In this document: positions 23,653 to 33,052 of the stretch, in pieces | How the letters are laid out: each line of letters begins with the position of its first letter | Numbering within the stretch: the stretch's first letter is position 1 | Assembly (NCBI GenBank): GCA_028292485.1 | Contig: JAQGMG010000013.1 | Location: 62,001-126,000, forward strand | DNA length: 64,000 nt | Direction of reading: 5' to 3' | DNA from: Rhodocyclales bacterium | GTDB taxonomy: Bacteria > Pseudomonadota > Gammaproteobacteria > Burkholderiales > Rhodocyclaceae | The notes under the pieces: generated by a model | The model's database searches: none | What the model saw: only the letters and a program-made list of their open reading frames with translations | What the model was told of the DNA's origin: nothing | Position numbers and translations under genes: made by a program

Positions 23653-25527
23653 TCAGCGGTAGCGCAAGGTCCAGCCGATGGTGAAGGGTTGATCCAGTGT
23701 GGCGGGGCCGGACTCGCAGGTCACACGTGTATTCATCGCTCGCATCGGTGTGCGATAGACCTCGATGCCGGCGACCCTGTCAATCTGGCATCGTTGCAAG
23801 CCGTTCATCTCCAGGGATTGCGCCACGCCCTTGCCGAAGCGGATCTTGTTGCCTTCGATCACGGCATCTTCGCTGAAGCTGGCGAATTCGAAGCTGATCT
23901 TCACGCCTTGCAGCGGGGCTTGCGGCGTGTAGCGGTCGGTGCGCGTAATGACGCCGGAATCCAGCGTGTAAGTCGTCTCGGCTTTCAGCCGCGCATCCTT
24001 GACGGGTGCTTTGGTGCCGATCTTGTCGAGCTCATCCATGCGATAGCTGAGCGTCAGGGCCGAACCTTTCTGTTCGGTCTTGATGCTTTTGATGAATGAC
24101 GTTGGAATGATCTGCGAACCGTCGGCGAGGGTGAAGCGCGGGATCAGTTGTGGGAAGCCGGAGTCCGCGCCGCCCTGCACCAGGTCGTTGGAGAACGGGA
24201 TGGGGAAGTAGGGGTTGTTGGCGTGCTGGCTGCTGCCACCATTGACCAGCGGCAGACTGATGACGCGCTGGCCATCGCGGAAGGTCAGCAGGGCGCGGTC
24301 GTACTCGCCCTTGGCGAACCAGGTCACGGTGAAGCGCGGCTGCTTTTGAAGCCATGCGATGAAGTTTGGTGATGGCGCATGGCCTTTGAAGCCGATGCTG
24401 TTCCATATGTTGTTGGTATAAATCTCCTGATGCAGCAGGCTCAGGTTTTCGCCGAGAATGCGGTACTTGCCGCGATAACCATCGGTACGGCGGCCCTTGT
24501 CCCACAGGTTGACCGAACGTGTTTCCTGGTCGAACCAGAACTCCTGGTACTTGGCGGCGGAGCGCACGGCGAAGGCGTAGGCCATCTCGCGCTCTTCCTT
24601 GCTGAGCACGCCGAGCTTGGCGGCGGCGGAAAGCACTTCGAGGAATGAGGTGTCGCCGTACGCGCCGATGGAGCGACCGAACTCGAAGCCATCGCCCCAT
24701 GGATTGAGCCGTGGCAGGATGACGTTGACCGAATTACGCAGCCACTTCTTGAGCTGCGGCGTGACCTGCATGTCGGTCTCGATGAAGCGCTGGCAGATCT
24801 CGCCGATGAGCAGGATGCTGTAGCGGTCGAAGCGGCCTTCGCCGTCGGTCTCGTCGGAGAAGCCGAATTCGCCGGAATAGGTCTGGTAGTGATTGACCAT
24901 CTTGTCGAGCAGGACCTTGCTGGCCTGCGCGTCTTCCCAGCCGAGCAGGTAGCGCAAACGAGCGATGCTGAAGGCGACGCCGTAGTAATTGGTCGGCAGG
25001 TTGATGAGCGTGAATTCGGGTTGTTTGACGAAGCTGCGCCAGTCGAGCTTCTGCTTGAGGCGAGCCAGCGTGGCGGGGCTCACCGCTTCTTCCAGCAGGC
25101 CGGCCTTGCGCAGCTTGTTGAGCGCCGAGACATAGTAATAAATGCCCCAGGTCTCGTTGGTGTCATCGACCGTCATGTCGGCGATCTGGCGGAAGCCTTC
25201 GAGGTAATGCTTGAACTTCGGATCGGTCCGCGGCGTGTTGATCAACAGATAGCTGAAGCCGATGGCGATCTTGCCGGGCAGGAATTTGTCCTGACCGTTG
25301 AAGGCCTTGGTGCCGTCCAGCACGATGTCCTTCTTTTCCTTGAGCAGTTTGTCGAAGAAGTAATCGAGCTGCGGCATGAAGCCTTGTTCGACGATCTGGT
25401 CGAGCGCTACCCCGCTGAGCCGCGGTGGCGGTGTGCTGAGCTCGGGTGATGGAACAGCCAGCGCAAGAACGGGCAAGGACAACGACGCAGCAGCGAGCGT
25501 TGCAATGACAAATCGATAAGCTTTCAC
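23653..25527 (-). CDS. Secreted protein, polysaccharide-lyase-like toroid plus beta-sandwich
   Basis: 624 residues with a signal peptide (about 1-25, ending LALA). The first 350 residues are helical with many Trp/Tyr (NETWGIYYYVSALNKLR, INLPTNYYGVAFSIARLRYLLGW, GDGFEFGRSIGAYGDTSFLEVLS), like an alpha/alpha toroid. The remainder is beta-rich (ALTLSYRMDEL, TYTLDSGVITRTDRYTPQAP, FTIGWTLRYR), as in heparinase II/III or PL8-type lyases. I do not recognise the exact family and cannot point to a proven catalytic site. It stands alone on the minus strand between a repeat and the TetR gene. Confidence 0.7.
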   Translation of the reverse strand: MKAYRFVIATLAAASLSLPVLALAVPSPELSTPPPRLSGVALDQIVEQGFMPQLDYFFDKLLKEKKDIVLDGTKAFNGQDKFLPGKIAIGFSYLLINTPRTDPKFKHYLEGFRQIADMTVDDTNETWGIYYYVSALNKLRKAGLLEEAVSPATLARLKQKLDWRSFVKQPEFTLINLPTNYYGVAFSIARLRYLLGWEDAQASKVLLDKMVNHYQTYSGEFGFSDETDGEGRFDRYSILLIGEICQRFIETDMQVTPQLKKWLRNSVNVILPRLNPWGDGFEFGRSIGAYGDTSFLEVLSAAAKLGVLSKEEREMAYAFAVRSAAKYQEFWFDQETRSVNLWDKGRRTDGYRGKYRILGENLSLLHQEIYTNNIWNSIGFKGHAPSPNFIAWLQKQPRFTVTWFAKGEYDRALLTFRDGQRVISLPLVNGGSSQHANNPYFPIPFSNDLVQGGADSGFPQLIPRFTLADGSQIIPTSFIKSIKTEQKGSALTLSYRMDELDKIGTKAPVKDARLKAETTYTLDSGVITRTDRYTPQAPLQGVKISFEFASFSEDAVIEGNKIRFGKGVAQSLEMNGLQRCQIDRVAGIEVYRTPMRAMNTRVTCESGPATLDQPFTIGWTLRYR

Positions 25528-25712
25528 GCTTATGTCCCTTTCAAAAGTATGCCTGGAGTGGCCTTGCGACGAAGAAAGGAAGCAAGAGAGGTGGCAGAGA
25601 GGCGGCGGCTTTGCCGGACTGATATGCCAGTGGCGCTGTCATGCTGCAAGGTGGGCATTCTGGGGATGGCGACAGCATTGATGTACTGGGGTTAACCCCG
25701 TGGTTGAGCTTG

Positions 25713-25758
25713 TTGACTTGGAATAAATTGAACGTATGATTCAAACGCTCGTTTAAAT
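25713..25758 (+). promoter_or_regulatory. Promoter and TetR-type operator of the fatty-acid locus
   Basis: -35 TTGACT (25713-25718), 16-base spacer, -10 TATGAT (25735-25740). The palindrome ATTCAAACGC/TCGTTTAAAT (25739-25758, 8 of 10 paired) overlaps the -10 and start point, 21 bases before the GTG. The CAAAC...GTTT(G/A) layout resembles PsrA-type fatty-acid regulators. A GGGGTTAACCCC palindrome at 25688-25699 lies further upstream. Confidence 0.65.
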
Positions 25759-25779
25759 GCAGTCTGCCAAGGAAACGTA

Positions 25780-26460
25780 GTGCCGCAAATCGCCGATGAC
25801 AGCCGCGCAGGAGCCGACACAGCCGCACGCATCCTTGATGCGTCGGAGTGGCTTTTTGCCGAGCATGGCTTCGAGGGAACCTCGATGCGCATGATCACGA
25901 CGCGGGCCGCCGTGAATCTGGCGTCGGTGAATTATCACTTCGGCAGCAAGGAGGCCTTGTTCCAGGAGGTTTTCCGGCGCCGTCTTGCCGAGCTCAATCG
26001 TCTGCGGCTTGAAGCACTCAATCGCATGGAAGCAGAGTCCGACGGCACCGCGCTCAAGCCGAGTCAGGTGCTTGAAGGTTTTTTCGGTCCGCCGCTCGAA
26101 ATGGCTGCGGATACGGAACATGGCGGGCACACCTTCATGCGTCTGCTGGGTCGTACTTATACCGAACCCGCCGAATTCGTTCGCAAGTTCATGGCCATCG
26201 AATACGCCGAGGTGGTCGAGCGCTACACGGTGGCGCTATATGCCGCCCTGCCCGATGTGCCGAAGGCCGAGATCGTATGGCGTTTGCATTTCATGATGGG
26301 CGCCGTGTCCTATGCCATTTCCGGCATCGATGCGCTGGCGCTGCTGACGGGGCATTTCGACGATGACCCGGCATTGCTCAAACCACGTCTGACCGCATTC
26401 CTCCTAGGGGGGCTGCGTGCGCCGCTTCCCGAGCCGCTGAAGGTGAGTGCAGGCAAATGA
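25780..26460 (+). CDS. TetR/AcrR-family regulator of fatty-acid degradation
   Basis: 226-residue repressor. The N-terminal helix-turn-helix (TAARILDASEWLFAEHGFEGTSMRMITTRAAVNLASVNYHFGSKEALFQEVF) is typical TetR. The C-terminal ligand domain is helical, of the kind that binds acyl-CoA in PsrA/FadR-like members. It starts at a GTG preceded by AAGGAAAC and is immediately followed by fadE (19-base gap). The operator on its own promoter suggests it represses itself and the downstream beta-oxidation genes. The effector is inferred from context only. Confidence 0.85.
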   Translation: MPQIADDSRAGADTAARILDASEWLFAEHGFEGTSMRMITTRAAVNLASVNYHFGSKEALFQEVFRRRLAELNRLRLEALNRMEAESDGTALKPSQVLEGFFGPPLEMAADTEHGGHTFMRLLGRTYTEPAEFVRKFMAIEYAEVVERYTVALYAALPDVPKAEIVWRLHFMMGAVSYAISGIDALALLTGHFDDDPALLKPRLTAFLLGGLRAPLPEPLKVSAGK

Positions 26461-26479
26461 CAACAACAAGGAGACAAGA

Positions 26480-28981
26480 ATGATCTGGATGATCCTGCTA
26501 TTGCCGGTGGTGTTCCTGGCGCTGGCGGCATGGCGGGCGCCCTTCATGGCCTGGGCCGTCGCAGGTGCACTCTGGTTGCTGGGGGCGAACGCGTTCGGCG
26601 GTCTTTCCAATCAGGCTGTCAGTACGGCCATAGTGGTGTGGATGGCGCTCTGCAGTCTCTTCCTGTTCAAGCCGATACGCCGCGCCCTGGTCAGCAAGCC
26701 GGTTTTCGGTGCCTATCGCAAGATATTGCCGCCGATGTCGGAAACCGAAAGGGTGGCACTGGAAGCCGGCACGGTGTGGTGGGAAGGGCAGCTGTTCGGC
26801 GGCAAGCCGGACTGGAAAACGCTGTTGGCATATCCGCAACCACAGCTCTCGGCTGACGAGCAGGCTTTCCTCGACAACGAAACCAATGAGTTGTGCCGCC
26901 TGATCAGCGACTGGGATACGACGCACGTCCACAACGATCTGTCGCCCGAGGCGTGGCAGTACATCAAGGACAAGGGCTTCCTCGGCATGATCATTCCGAA
27001 GGAGTTCGGCGGCAAGGGCTTCTCCGCCTACATGCATTCGCAGGTCGTGATGAAGCTGTCCACCCGGAGTTCCGCAGGCGCTGTGAGCGTGATGGTGCCG
27101 AACTCGCTGGGGCCGGCGGAGTTGCTGCTGCACTACGGCACCGACGCACAGAAAGCGCACTACCTGCCGCGCCTGGCCAAGGGTCTCGAAGTGCCGGCCT
27201 TCGCGCTGACCAGCCCGCAAGCCGGCTCTGACGCAGCAGCGATTCCCGATTTCGGCATCGTCTGCAAAGGCATGCATGAAGGCCGCGAAGTGCTCGGTAT
27301 GCGCGTGACATGGGACAAGCGCTACATCACGCTCGGCCCGATCTGCACGGTGCTGGGGCTGGCCTTCCGCCTCTACGATCCGGACAAGCTTCTCGGTCAG
27401 GCTGGCAAGGGCGTCGAAGACCTCGGCATCACCTGCGCACTGGTGCCACACGATCACCCTGGGGTGAACATCGGCCGCCGCCACTTCCCGCTCAACGCCG
27501 TGTTCCAGAACGGCCCGAACTGGGGCCAGGATGTTTTCATGCCGCTTGATTTCATCATCGGCGGCCCGGCGATGGCAGGGCAAGGCTGGCGCATGCTCAT
27601 GGAATGTCTGGCCGCAGGGCGCTCGATCTCGCTGCCTGCTTCCAACACCGGCATGATGAAGCTCACGGCACGCGCGGTCGGCGCCTATGCCCGTGTGCGC
27701 GCGCAGTTCAAGACCGCCATCGGAAAATTCGAAGGCATCGAGGAGCCGCTGGCGCGCATTGGCGGCACGCTCTACATGGCCGACGCGGCGCGCGTCATGA
27801 CCGCCGGCTCCATTGATCTGGGCGAAAAGCCCTCGGTGGTTTCGGCCATCGTCAAATATCACATCACCGAGCGCGGCCGTCAGGTAGTCAATGACGGCAT
27901 GGACATTCTCGGTGGCAAGGGCATCTGCATGGGGCCGCAGAATTTCCTCGGCCGCGCTTACCAGCAAATCCCGATTGGCATAACGGTAGAGGGCGCCAAT
28001 ATCCTGACGCGCAGCCTGATCATCTTCGGCCAGGGCGCGATTCGCTGTCACCCGTATGTGCTCAAGGAAATGCGTGCGGCGATGGATGCCGACAAGAGCC
28101 GCGGACTGGCTGTTTTCGACGACGCGCTGTTCAGCCATATAGGCTTTTCGGTGTCGAATGCGGTGCGCAGTTTCATGATGGGCATCACCGGCTCGCACTG
28201 GGTCGGCACACCCGACGTGGCACCCGAAGCACGCCGCTACTACCAACAGCTGACGCGCTTCTCTGCGGCGTTTGCCTTCATCGCCGATGTATCCATGCTG
28301 ACCATGGGCGGCGATCTCAAGCGCAAGGAAAAGCTGTCGGCGCGACTCGGCGACATCCTCTCCTACATGTATCTGTGCTCGGCCACACTCAAGCGCTTCG
28401 AGGCTGAGGGCCGTCAGGCAGCAGATGCGCCGCTGATGCACTGGGCGATGTGGGATGCAATGCACAAGACACAGTCGGCGCTCGAAGGCGTGATCTCCAA
28501 CTTCCCGAACCGGTTGATATCGATCCTGTTGCGTCGCCTGATATTCCCGCTTGGGCGGCCGTATGTCGTGCCTTCCGACCGGCTTGGTCACGATGTCGCG
28601 CGCATCCTTATCGAGCCCTCCGCCGCGCGGGATCGTCTGGTAGGCGGCAGCTATGTGCAGAGCGGCGACGAGGAAGATCCGGTGGCGGTACTCGAACTGG
28701 CACTCGAAGCCACCATCAAGGCCGAAGCCATCGAAACCAAGGTGCGTGCTGCGCAGAAGGCAAAGACAATCGCAGGTCGCGGCCAGGACGCATTGAATGC
28801 CGATGCGCTGGCGAAAGGCGTGATCAACAGCGATGAAAAAGCCACGCTGGAGCGGCGCGAAGTGCTGCGTCAGAAGGTCATTCGCGTCGACGACTTCCCG
28901 CAGGATTTTGGCATCGGGCAAATGGATGCGCATGTGCGGCCGAGTTCGGTGCTGAGCGTTGAAGCGCGTGAGGCGGCGTGA
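26480..28981 (+). CDS. fadE: FadE-type acyl-CoA dehydrogenase
   Basis: 833-residue membrane-associated acyl-CoA dehydrogenase that makes trans-2-enoyl-CoA, the first step of beta-oxidation. Two N-terminal hydrophobic segments (about 1-25 and 30-70) precede the dehydrogenase body, as in E. coli FadE. Motifs include FLGMIIPKEFGGKGFSA, LTSPQAGSDAAAIPDFG (FAD/substrate region) and DILGGKGICMGPQNFLGRAYQ, plus the FadE-specific C-terminal domain ending in HVRPSSVLSVEAREAA. AAGGAGA precedes the ATG at 26480. Long antisense frames across it are shadows. Confidence 0.93.
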   Translation: MIWMILLLPVVFLALAAWRAPFMAWAVAGALWLLGANAFGGLSNQAVSTAIVVWMALCSLFLFKPIRRALVSKPVFGAYRKILPPMSETERVALEAGTVWWEGQLFGGKPDWKTLLAYPQPQLSADEQAFLDNETNELCRLISDWDTTHVHNDLSPEAWQYIKDKGFLGMIIPKEFGGKGFSAYMHSQVVMKLSTRSSAGAVSVMVPNSLGPAELLLHYGTDAQKAHYLPRLAKGLEVPAFALTSPQAGSDAAAIPDFGIVCKGMHEGREVLGMRVTWDKRYITLGPICTVLGLAFRLYDPDKLLGQAGKGVEDLGITCALVPHDHPGVNIGRRHFPLNAVFQNGPNWGQDVFMPLDFIIGGPAMAGQGWRMLMECLAAGRSISLPASNTGMMKLTARAVGAYARVRAQFKTAIGKFEGIEEPLARIGGTLYMADAARVMTAGSIDLGEKPSVVSAIVKYHITERGRQVVNDGMDILGGKGICMGPQNFLGRAYQQIPIGITVEGANILTRSLIIFGQGAIRCHPYVLKEMRAAMDADKSRGLAVFDDALFSHIGFSVSNAVRSFMMGITGSHWVGTPDVAPEARRYYQQLTRFSAAFAFIADVSMLTMGGDLKRKEKLSARLGDILSYMYLCSATLKRFEAEGRQAADAPLMHWAMWDAMHKTQSALEGVISNFPNRLISILLRRLIFPLGRPYVVPSDRLGHDVARILIEPSAARDRLVGGSYVQSGDEEDPVAVLELALEATIKAEAIETKVRAAQKAKTIAGRGQDALNADALAKGVINSDEKATLERREVLRQKVIRVDDFPQDFGIGQMDAHVRPSSVLSVEAREAA

Positions 28982-29007
28982 TGAACCAATCGACTTACGC
29001 GAAAGCC

Positions 29008-29154
29008 GTCATTCCCGCCAGCTTTGCATACGGCGAAGCCGCACGACGCTCCCCTCGCCCCCTTGCGGGAGAGGGGCTAGGGGAGAGGGAAATGGCGGGA
29101 ATCCACTTGGTGGCACCGCACGTGGAAGTGGATTCCCGCGTCCGCGGGAATGAC
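29008..29154. repeat. dRS3-like repeat with inserted second palindrome (copy C)
   Basis: Begins GTCATTCCCGCC and ends CCGCGGGAATGAC. The interior holds a different GC-rich palindromic stretch (CTCGCCCCCTTGCGGGAGAGGGG near 29054-29076, then GGGGAGAGGG) and GTGGAAGTGGATTCCCGCG. It occupies most of the fadE-thiolase gap inside the operon. Confidence 0.75.
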
Positions 29155-29201
29155 AGTGCGGCAAACAATGCAAATTGCATGCATGGTGCGAGGTTGACGG
29201 C

Positions 29202-30488
29202 GTGACATTCAAACCCGTCTACATTGTCGATGGCGCACGCACGCCTTTCCTCAAGGCACGCAACGCGCCGGGACCATTCGCTGCTTCCGATCTCGCTACC
29301 ATTGCCGGCCGCGCCTTGCTCGCACGCCAGCCCTTCGCTGCAGAGCAACTCGATGAGGTCATTCTCGGCTGCGCATCGCCTTCGCCCGACGAAGTGAACA
29401 TCGGCCGCGTCGCTTCCCTGCGCATGGGCTGCGGCAACAAGGTGCCGGGCTGGACGGTGATGCGCAATTGCGCGTCGGGCATGCAGGCGCTCGACTCAGC
29501 CATCGCAAACATCCAGTCGGGACGTTCGCAGCTCGTGCTTGCCGGCGGCGTCGACGCCTTGTCGCGCGCGCCCTTGCTGTTCTCCGATGCGATGGTGCGC
29601 TGGCTCTCCGGCTGGTATGCGGCGAAGACGTTCGGTCAGCGTATGGCCGCGTTGCGAAGGTTCAGGCTTGGCTATCTCGCTCCGGTCATCGGCATCGTCA
29701 AGGGCCTGACCGATCCGGTGGTTGGCCTGATGATGGGCCAGACTGCCGAGAATCTCGCCTGGCGTTTTAATATCAGCCGCGAGGAAATGGATGCCTTCTC
29801 GGTGCGCAGTCATCAGCGTGTCGCAGCGGCGCAGGATGCGGGCCATTTTGCGAAGGAGCTGGTGGCGCTCGTCGAAGAGTCCGGCGCTGTGCATGCGGCG
29901 GACGATGGCTTGCGCCGCGATTCCAGCCTGCCCAATCTCGCCAAGTTGAAGCCCTTCTTCGACCGCAAGTACGGCAAGGTCACGCCGGGCAACAGCTCAC
30001 AGGTGACCGATGGCGCAACCTGGCTGGTGCTGGCTTCGGAAGAGGCTGTGAAGCAACACGGTCTTCAACCCATTGGCATGATCACCGACAGCCAGTGGGC
30101 GGGCCTCGCACCCGAGCAGATGGGGCTTGGCCCCGTTCATGCGGCGACACCGATATTGCAGCGGCATGGGCTCGGCTTGAATGATCTCGCAGCCTGGGAG
30201 ATCAACGAGGCTTTCGCCGCACAGGTGATCGGCTGCGTGCGCGCCTGGAATGACGAAACTTACTGCCGAGAGCAACTCGGTCTGGATGGCGTGATGGGAA
30301 CGCTCGACGAGAGCAAGCTCAATATCGATGGTGGCGCGATTGCGCAGGGACATCCCGTCGGCGCGAGTGGCGCACGCATCGTGTTGCACTTGTTGCACGT
30401 CCTTCGCCGCACAGGTGGCAAGAAGGGCATCGCAACGATTTGCATCGGCGGCGGTCAGGGCGGCGCGATGCTGGTGGAGGCCTTGTGA
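29202..30488 (+). CDS. Acetyl-CoA C-acyltransferase (thiolase, FadI-like)
   Basis: 428-residue thiolase that cleaves 3-ketoacyl-CoA. Catalytic Cys90 in NCASGMQALDSA, NEAFAAQVIG with the conserved His-region GHPVGASGARIVLHLL, and the C-terminal CIGGGQGGAM (catalytic Cys). It is longer than FadA and resembles FadI or membrane-associated trifunctional-type thiolases. The start is placed at the GTG 29202 (VTFKPVYIVDGARTPF) with GAGG upstream. An in-frame ATG at 29175 is the alternative. It follows fadE after repeat C. Confidence 0.88.
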   Translation: MTFKPVYIVDGARTPFLKARNAPGPFAASDLATIAGRALLARQPFAAEQLDEVILGCASPSPDEVNIGRVASLRMGCGNKVPGWTVMRNCASGMQALDSAIANIQSGRSQLVLAGGVDALSRAPLLFSDAMVRWLSGWYAAKTFGQRMAALRRFRLGYLAPVIGIVKGLTDPVVGLMMGQTAENLAWRFNISREEMDAFSVRSHQRVAAAQDAGHFAKELVALVEESGAVHAADDGLRRDSSLPNLAKLKPFFDRKYGKVTPGNSSQVTDGATWLVLASEEAVKQHGLQPIGMITDSQWAGLAPEQMGLGPVHAATPILQRHGLGLNDLAAWEINEAFAAQVIGCVRAWNDETYCREQLGLDGVMGTLDESKLNIDGGAIAQGHPVGASGARIVLHLLHVLRRTGGKKGIATICIGGGQGGAMLVEAL

Positions 30489-30513
30489 TGACTCTCGTGA
30501 ACGTGAATATTTT

Positions 30514-30597
30514 GGTAGGTTGGGGTGAGCAGAGCGATGCCCAACACGATGTGGCACGCACGATGTTGGGCATCGCTTGCGCTCACCCCAACCTACC
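30514..30597. repeat. Inverted repeat of the GGTAGGTTGGGGTGAGC family (copy 1)
   Basis: 84-base hairpin: GGTAGGTTGGGGTGAGC (30514-30530) pairs with GCTCACCCCAACCTACC (30581-30597), and the inner GCGATGCCCAACA pairs with TGTTGGGCATCGC. A second copy lies at 50455-50569. It sits between thiolase and fadJ-like genes within the operon. Confidence 0.85.
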
Positions 30598-30618
30598 CGG
30601 TTGTGGGAGGTCGATGCC

Positions 30619-32598
30619 ATGAGTGAGCTGTCACTACGCCATTGGCATCTTCGCCGCGACGGGCAAGGTATTGCCTGGGCGACCATCGACGTTGCCGACA
30701 GCGCTGCCAATACGCTGGGCAGCGAAGTGCTCCGCGAGTTTGCACAGGTGCTGGACGTGCTCGAGGCCGAGCCGCCGAAAGGCATGGTGATCCAGTCCGG
30801 CAAGGCGGCAGGCTTCATCGCAGGTGCCGACCTCGATGAGTACTCGAAGATCGGCGATGTGGCTGGCATCAAGGTCATCGTGGCGCGCAACTGGGCGCTG
30901 TTCAATCGCCTTGAAGCGGTTACCTGGCCAACGCTGGCGCTGATTCGCGGGCACTGCATGGGCGGTGGCCTGGAGCTTTCGCTGGCTTGCGTTTATCGCA
31001 TCGCGATCGATGAGCCGGCTACGCGCATGGCATTGCCGGAAGTGATGCTCGGCATCACACCGGGCTGGGGCGGCATGCTGCGGCTGCCGCGTACGATAGG
31101 CCCGGCAGCAGCCCTGGACATGATGCTCACCGGCAAGCAGATCGACGCCAGACGCGCCAGGCGCATGGGGCTCGTCGATGAATGCGTGCCGCCGCGTGTC
31201 ATGGAAAACGCAGCGCGCATGCTGGTGTTGTCCGGCCAGCCGCGTCGCCGGCTGAGCCGCATGCAGGCGTGGCTCAACGGCCCGCTGAAGTTCATCGTTG
31301 CCAGCGGCGCGCACAGGCAGGTTGCGAAGAAAGCGCGCAGGGAGAATTATCCCGCGCCTTTCGCCATCATCGATACCTGGCAGCATTTCAACGGCAACTC
31401 GCTCGGCGTGCCTCCGGCACATCCCGCTTCGCTGGAACACATCTTCGCGCAAGGCACAGCGCGCAATCTGGTGCGGGTGTTCTTCCTGCAGCAGCGCCTC
31501 AAGGCTTTGGGCAAGGGGACCGAGTTTGCAGCCAGGCATGTGCACGTCATTGGCGCTGGTGTGATGGGTGGCGATATCGCCGCATGGTGTGCGCTGCGCG
31601 GCTTGACGGTGACTTTGCAGGACCAGAGCATCGAACGCATCGCGCCGGCCATTCAGCGCGCCGCGCAAGGCTTCAGCAAGAAGTATCGTGGCGACCGCAA
31701 GCAGGTGCGCTTTGCGCTGGACCGGCTCATTGCCGATCCGCAAGGCAATGGCGTGACGCAGGCCGACGTCATCATCGAAGCCATATTCGAAAATCTCGAC
31801 GCCAAACACGCGTTGTTCCGCGACCTCGAAGCACGTGCCCGACCCGATGCAATTCTCGCCACCAACACCTCGAGTCTCAGGCTGGAGGACATCGGCAGCG
31901 TGCTTGCACGCCCGGAGCGGCTCGTTGGTATTCACTTCTTCAATCCGGTCGCACAGATGCCGCTGGTCGAGGTGGTCGAGGGCGAGCGCACCGATGCCAA
32001 CGTCCTGAGCCGTGCCGTGGCTTTCGTTCGTCAGCTCGACAAATTGCCGCTACCGGTAAAGAGCGCACCGGGCTTCCTCGTCAATGCGGTGCTTGGCCCC
32101 TATCTGCTGGAAGCCATGCGCTGCATCGATGAAGGTCACTCGCCCGAGACCATCGATGCGACCATGGTGCGCTTCGGTATGCCCATGGGTCCGATTGAAC
32201 TTGCCGACACAGTAGGGCTGGATATCGCCCTGGCAACCGGCAAGGCCCTGACGGGTGCCAGCGAAGCGCCTCGTGCCTTGCAGGCACTCGTTACGGAAGG
32301 AAAGTTGGGGCGCAAGACCGGCACTGGTTTCTACGTGTGGGAAGACGGGCATGCACGCAAGGAAGGCTTGTCCGACAGTGTGCCCGGCCTCACCGAGCGC
32401 CTGTTAAAGCCGCTCGTCGCGGCGACACGAAAATGCGTTGCGGCCGGCATCGTTTCCGACGCGGATCTGGCCGATGCCGGCGTAATATTCGGCACCGGCT
32501 TCGCGCCGTGGACAGGCGGGCCGATGAATCATTTCGCGAGCAGCGAAGAAAGCAGCCACAACAGTGAACACAGCAGCAAGGACAGGATCACAGCATGA
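30619..32598 (+). CDS. Enoyl-CoA hydratase/3-hydroxyacyl-CoA dehydrogenase fusion (FadJ/FadB-like order)
   Basis: 659 residues. N-terminal crotonase domain (oxyanion-hole residues in SGKAAGFIAGADLDE and RGHCMGGGLELSLAC, then LPEVMLGITPGWGG), then NAD-binding 3-hydroxyacyl-CoA dehydrogenase (VHVIGAGVMGGDIAAWCA, ILATNTSSLRLEDI, LVGIHFFNPVAQMPLVEVV) and C-terminal HAD domain. It carries out hydration and oxidation of enoyl-CoA. GGGAGG precedes the ATG at 30619. The stop overlaps the thioesterase ATG by 4 bases. The domain order is opposite to that of the gene at 34437. Confidence 0.92.
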   Translation: MSELSLRHWHLRRDGQGIAWATIDVADSAANTLGSEVLREFAQVLDVLEAEPPKGMVIQSGKAAGFIAGADLDEYSKIGDVAGIKVIVARNWALFNRLEAVTWPTLALIRGHCMGGGLELSLACVYRIAIDEPATRMALPEVMLGITPGWGGMLRLPRTIGPAAALDMMLTGKQIDARRARRMGLVDECVPPRVMENAARMLVLSGQPRRRLSRMQAWLNGPLKFIVASGAHRQVAKKARRENYPAPFAIIDTWQHFNGNSLGVPPAHPASLEHIFAQGTARNLVRVFFLQQRLKALGKGTEFAARHVHVIGAGVMGGDIAAWCALRGLTVTLQDQSIERIAPAIQRAAQGFSKKYRGDRKQVRFALDRLIADPQGNGVTQADVIIEAIFENLDAKHALFRDLEARARPDAILATNTSSLRLEDIGSVLARPERLVGIHFFNPVAQMPLVEVVEGERTDANVLSRAVAFVRQLDKLPLPVKSAPGFLVNAVLGPYLLEAMRCIDEGHSPETIDATMVRFGMPMGPIELADTVGLDIALATGKALTGASEAPRALQALVTEGKLGRKTGTGFYVWEDGHARKEGLSDSVPGLTERLLKPLVAATRKCVAAGIVSDADLADAGVIFGTGFAPWTGGPMNHFASSEESSHNSEHSSKDRITA

Positions 32599-33020
32599 TT
32601 GACAGGACTTCCGACAATGCACAGGGCGATGAGGAGAAGGTCTCGTTACCGAACAGGGAACCTGTTCTGCGGGTCATCCCGATGCCCAAGGATCTCAACG
32701 CTTCGGGCGACGTATTCGGCGGCTGGATCATGGCCCACGTCGATCTCGCTGCCTCGATCCCCGCAGTGCGCCGCGCCAAGGGCCGGGTCGTTACCATGGC
32801 CGTTAACGCCTTCGTTTTCAGGGAGCCGGTCTTCAAGAGCGACCTGGTGAGTTTTTACGCGCACGTCATTCGCGAAGGTACGACCTCGATGACGGTCGAT
32901 GTCGAGGTGTACTCCGAGCGTGACCCGGCCGATCCAAAAATCGTCAAGGTGACCGAAGCGACATTGACCTACGTGGCAATAGATAGTCAGGGAAAGAAGC
33001 GGCCGTTGCCGCCAGTTTGA
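32595..33020 (+). CDS. Acyl-CoA thioesterase, YciA-type hotdog
   Basis: 141-residue hotdog-fold thioesterase. Motifs are LNASGDVFGGWIMAHVDLAAS (catalytic Asp in the GDVFGGW region), VTMAVNAFVFREPV and a basic C-terminus. It would release free CoA and fatty acid, relieving excess acyl-CoA during beta-oxidation. It is translationally coupled to the upstream gene (ATGA) and ends 32 bases before fadL. Confidence 0.9.
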   Translation: MIDRTSDNAQGDEEKVSLPNREPVLRVIPMPKDLNASGDVFGGWIMAHVDLAASIPAVRRAKGRVVTMAVNAFVFREPVFKSDLVSFYAHVIREGTTSMTVDVEVYSERDPADPKIVKVTEATLTYVAIDSQGKKRPLPPV

Positions 33021-33052
33021 TCAATACCAGTCATAAATCACAGGAGAGCAAA

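Noticed and set aside
26498-28933. 811-codon minus-strand reading frame
   Set aside because: His/Arg-rich shadow of fadE, typical of the mirror frame in GC-rich DNA.
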